This document shows positions 47,270 through 47,892 of a stretch of DNA of 47,892 nucleotides, piece by piece (the first letter of the stretch is position 1; every line of letters begins with the position of its first letter). Under the pieces are notes generated by a model. The model ran no database searches and was not told where the DNA came from. It was given only the letters and a program-made list of their open reading frames with translations. The position numbers and the translations under genes are program-made. The stretch comes from Butyricicoccus pullicaecorum (lineage in GTDB: Bacteria > Bacillota > Clostridia > Oscillospirales > Butyricicoccaceae), in assembly GCA_018366195.1 (NCBI GenBank), contig JAGZIN010000020.1, positions 1 through 47,892 on the forward strand, in the 5' to 3' direction.

Positions 47270-47865
47270 ATGTTAAAAAAATTGCATTGGCTTCATTGGT
47301 TATGGTCATGGTGATTGGATTTGGAAACTTTGCTGTTGCTATTTCTCATGAGAATCTTTTGAATGATGAGACCAAACGGGTATACTACGCACAATATGTA
47401 AAAATTGCGGAGGAGGTTTCACAGCAAAGTGGTATTGATATTATAGTAAATCCTGTGCAAGAATTTGCAGAAGAAGATTGGAAGACACCAGAAGATTTTC
47501 GTGATTTGATTACAGAAATTGCGGAATGGGATATTAGATGTGATGCTTCGAATGTTTCAAAAACAAAAACGGCAAAGGTGGACGCTGATGGTAAATCCTT
47601 TGAGATCGCTGTCACCGGAACATTTACGACACAATATAATTCAACCACTCAAAGGCAGCATTTTCAGAGTGTTGATACAATCACATCGAAGATATCAAGC
47701 GGTTCTGCTAGTTGGACACAAACAGGATATGAAGGACAGTCGCTGGACGCTGCGAGAACGGTTGCGATTTATGTGAGTGGTACATTAAAAGTTGCTCAGG
47801 CTACCTTTCGGAATAAGTTGGCTTATGTAGAGTTCTATTGCAGCGATAAAGGAAAAGTTAGCTGA
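47270..47865 (+). CDS. secreted protein of unknown function with an apparent frameshift at an A7 tract
   Basis: GGGAGAG lies 6 bases before ATG 47270, which reads MLKKL then loses frame. In the +1 frame the sequence continues as a perfect signal peptide (KKIALASLVMVMVIGFGNFA then VA) and about 190 further residues with no stop (VSQQSGIDIIVNPVQEFAEE, DAARTVAIYVSGTLKVAQAT). One more A in the tract 47275-47281 would restore MLKKIALAS. The other possible start, ATG 47179, lacks an RBS and would put 30 residues before the signal peptide. Confidence 0.6.
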
Positions 47866-47892
47866 TTCTATAAACAATAAGGTTTTATGAAA

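Noticed and set aside
1..47892. CRISPR arrays, prophage genes, intact insertion sequences, rRNA genes
   Set aside because: No regular spaced repeats, phage structural or integrase genes, intact transposase ORFs or rRNA sequence were seen on either strand.

Overview
The window looks like chromosome of a sporulating, Gram-positive clostridium (order Clostridiales/Oscillospirales; this placement is inference). The basis is the Firmicutes-type S10-spc-alpha ribosomal operon order with secY-adk-map-KOW-infA-rpmJ, the spoIIE gene, AGGAGG-type ribosome binding sites, frequent TTG/GTG starts, and the YwiB-ArgS, PadR/HAAS and YitT families. No plasmid, prophage or CRISPR locus is visible.

Left part (1-25,400). 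Two tandem secreted paralogues with copper-amine-oxidase-N-like domains and Asp-rich repeats (280-4265) are followed by an ArsC-fold protein without its cysteine. A minus-strand cluster encodes PadR, a HAAS membrane protein, a small membrane protein, PspC and another small membrane protein. A long plus-strand run carries ddl, murI, ywiB-like, argS, a PDZ-S41 protease, an unrecognised barrel-like protein, prmA, rsmE and a membrane protein, and ends before a tRNA-Met/Glu/Val cluster with a consensus promoter and a terminator. After that come yitT (minus), spoIIE, a small membrane protein, a DedA protein, dusB, an ECF sigma factor with its anti-sigma partner, and an orphan coiled-coil gene.

Right part (25,440-46,357). 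This is the ribosomal protein super-operon, from rpsJ to rplQ, in canonical order. It is interrupted in several places. The rpsJ leader is long and foldable. The rpsJ-rplC spacer holds what looks like the 3' end of an IS200/IS605 tnpB (omegaRNA-like end). The rplW-rplB, infA-rpmJ, rpmJ-rpsM, rpsD-rpoA and rpoA-rplQ spacers contain strings of perfect hairpins. Most striking, rpsN and rpsH are separated by about 4.4 kb holding a terminator, six small secreted, membrane or cytosolic genes of unknown function with their own promoters and operator-like sites, and a new promoter plus a long structured leader for rpsH.

The islet between rpsN and rpsH is the best candidate for an undescribed system. 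Its first promoter lacks a -35 but carries four CTTAA boxes at an exact 11-bp period, the geometry bound by OmpR/PhoB-type response regulators. A second promoter overlaps a perfect 8-bp-arm dyad. Two paralogous membrane proteins share an almost identical N-terminal anchor and have unrelated C-termini. Two signal-peptide proteins share the same leader sequence. A similar AT-rich set of unknown membrane and secreted genes follows rplQ at the right edge; one of them appears frameshifted in an A7 tract.
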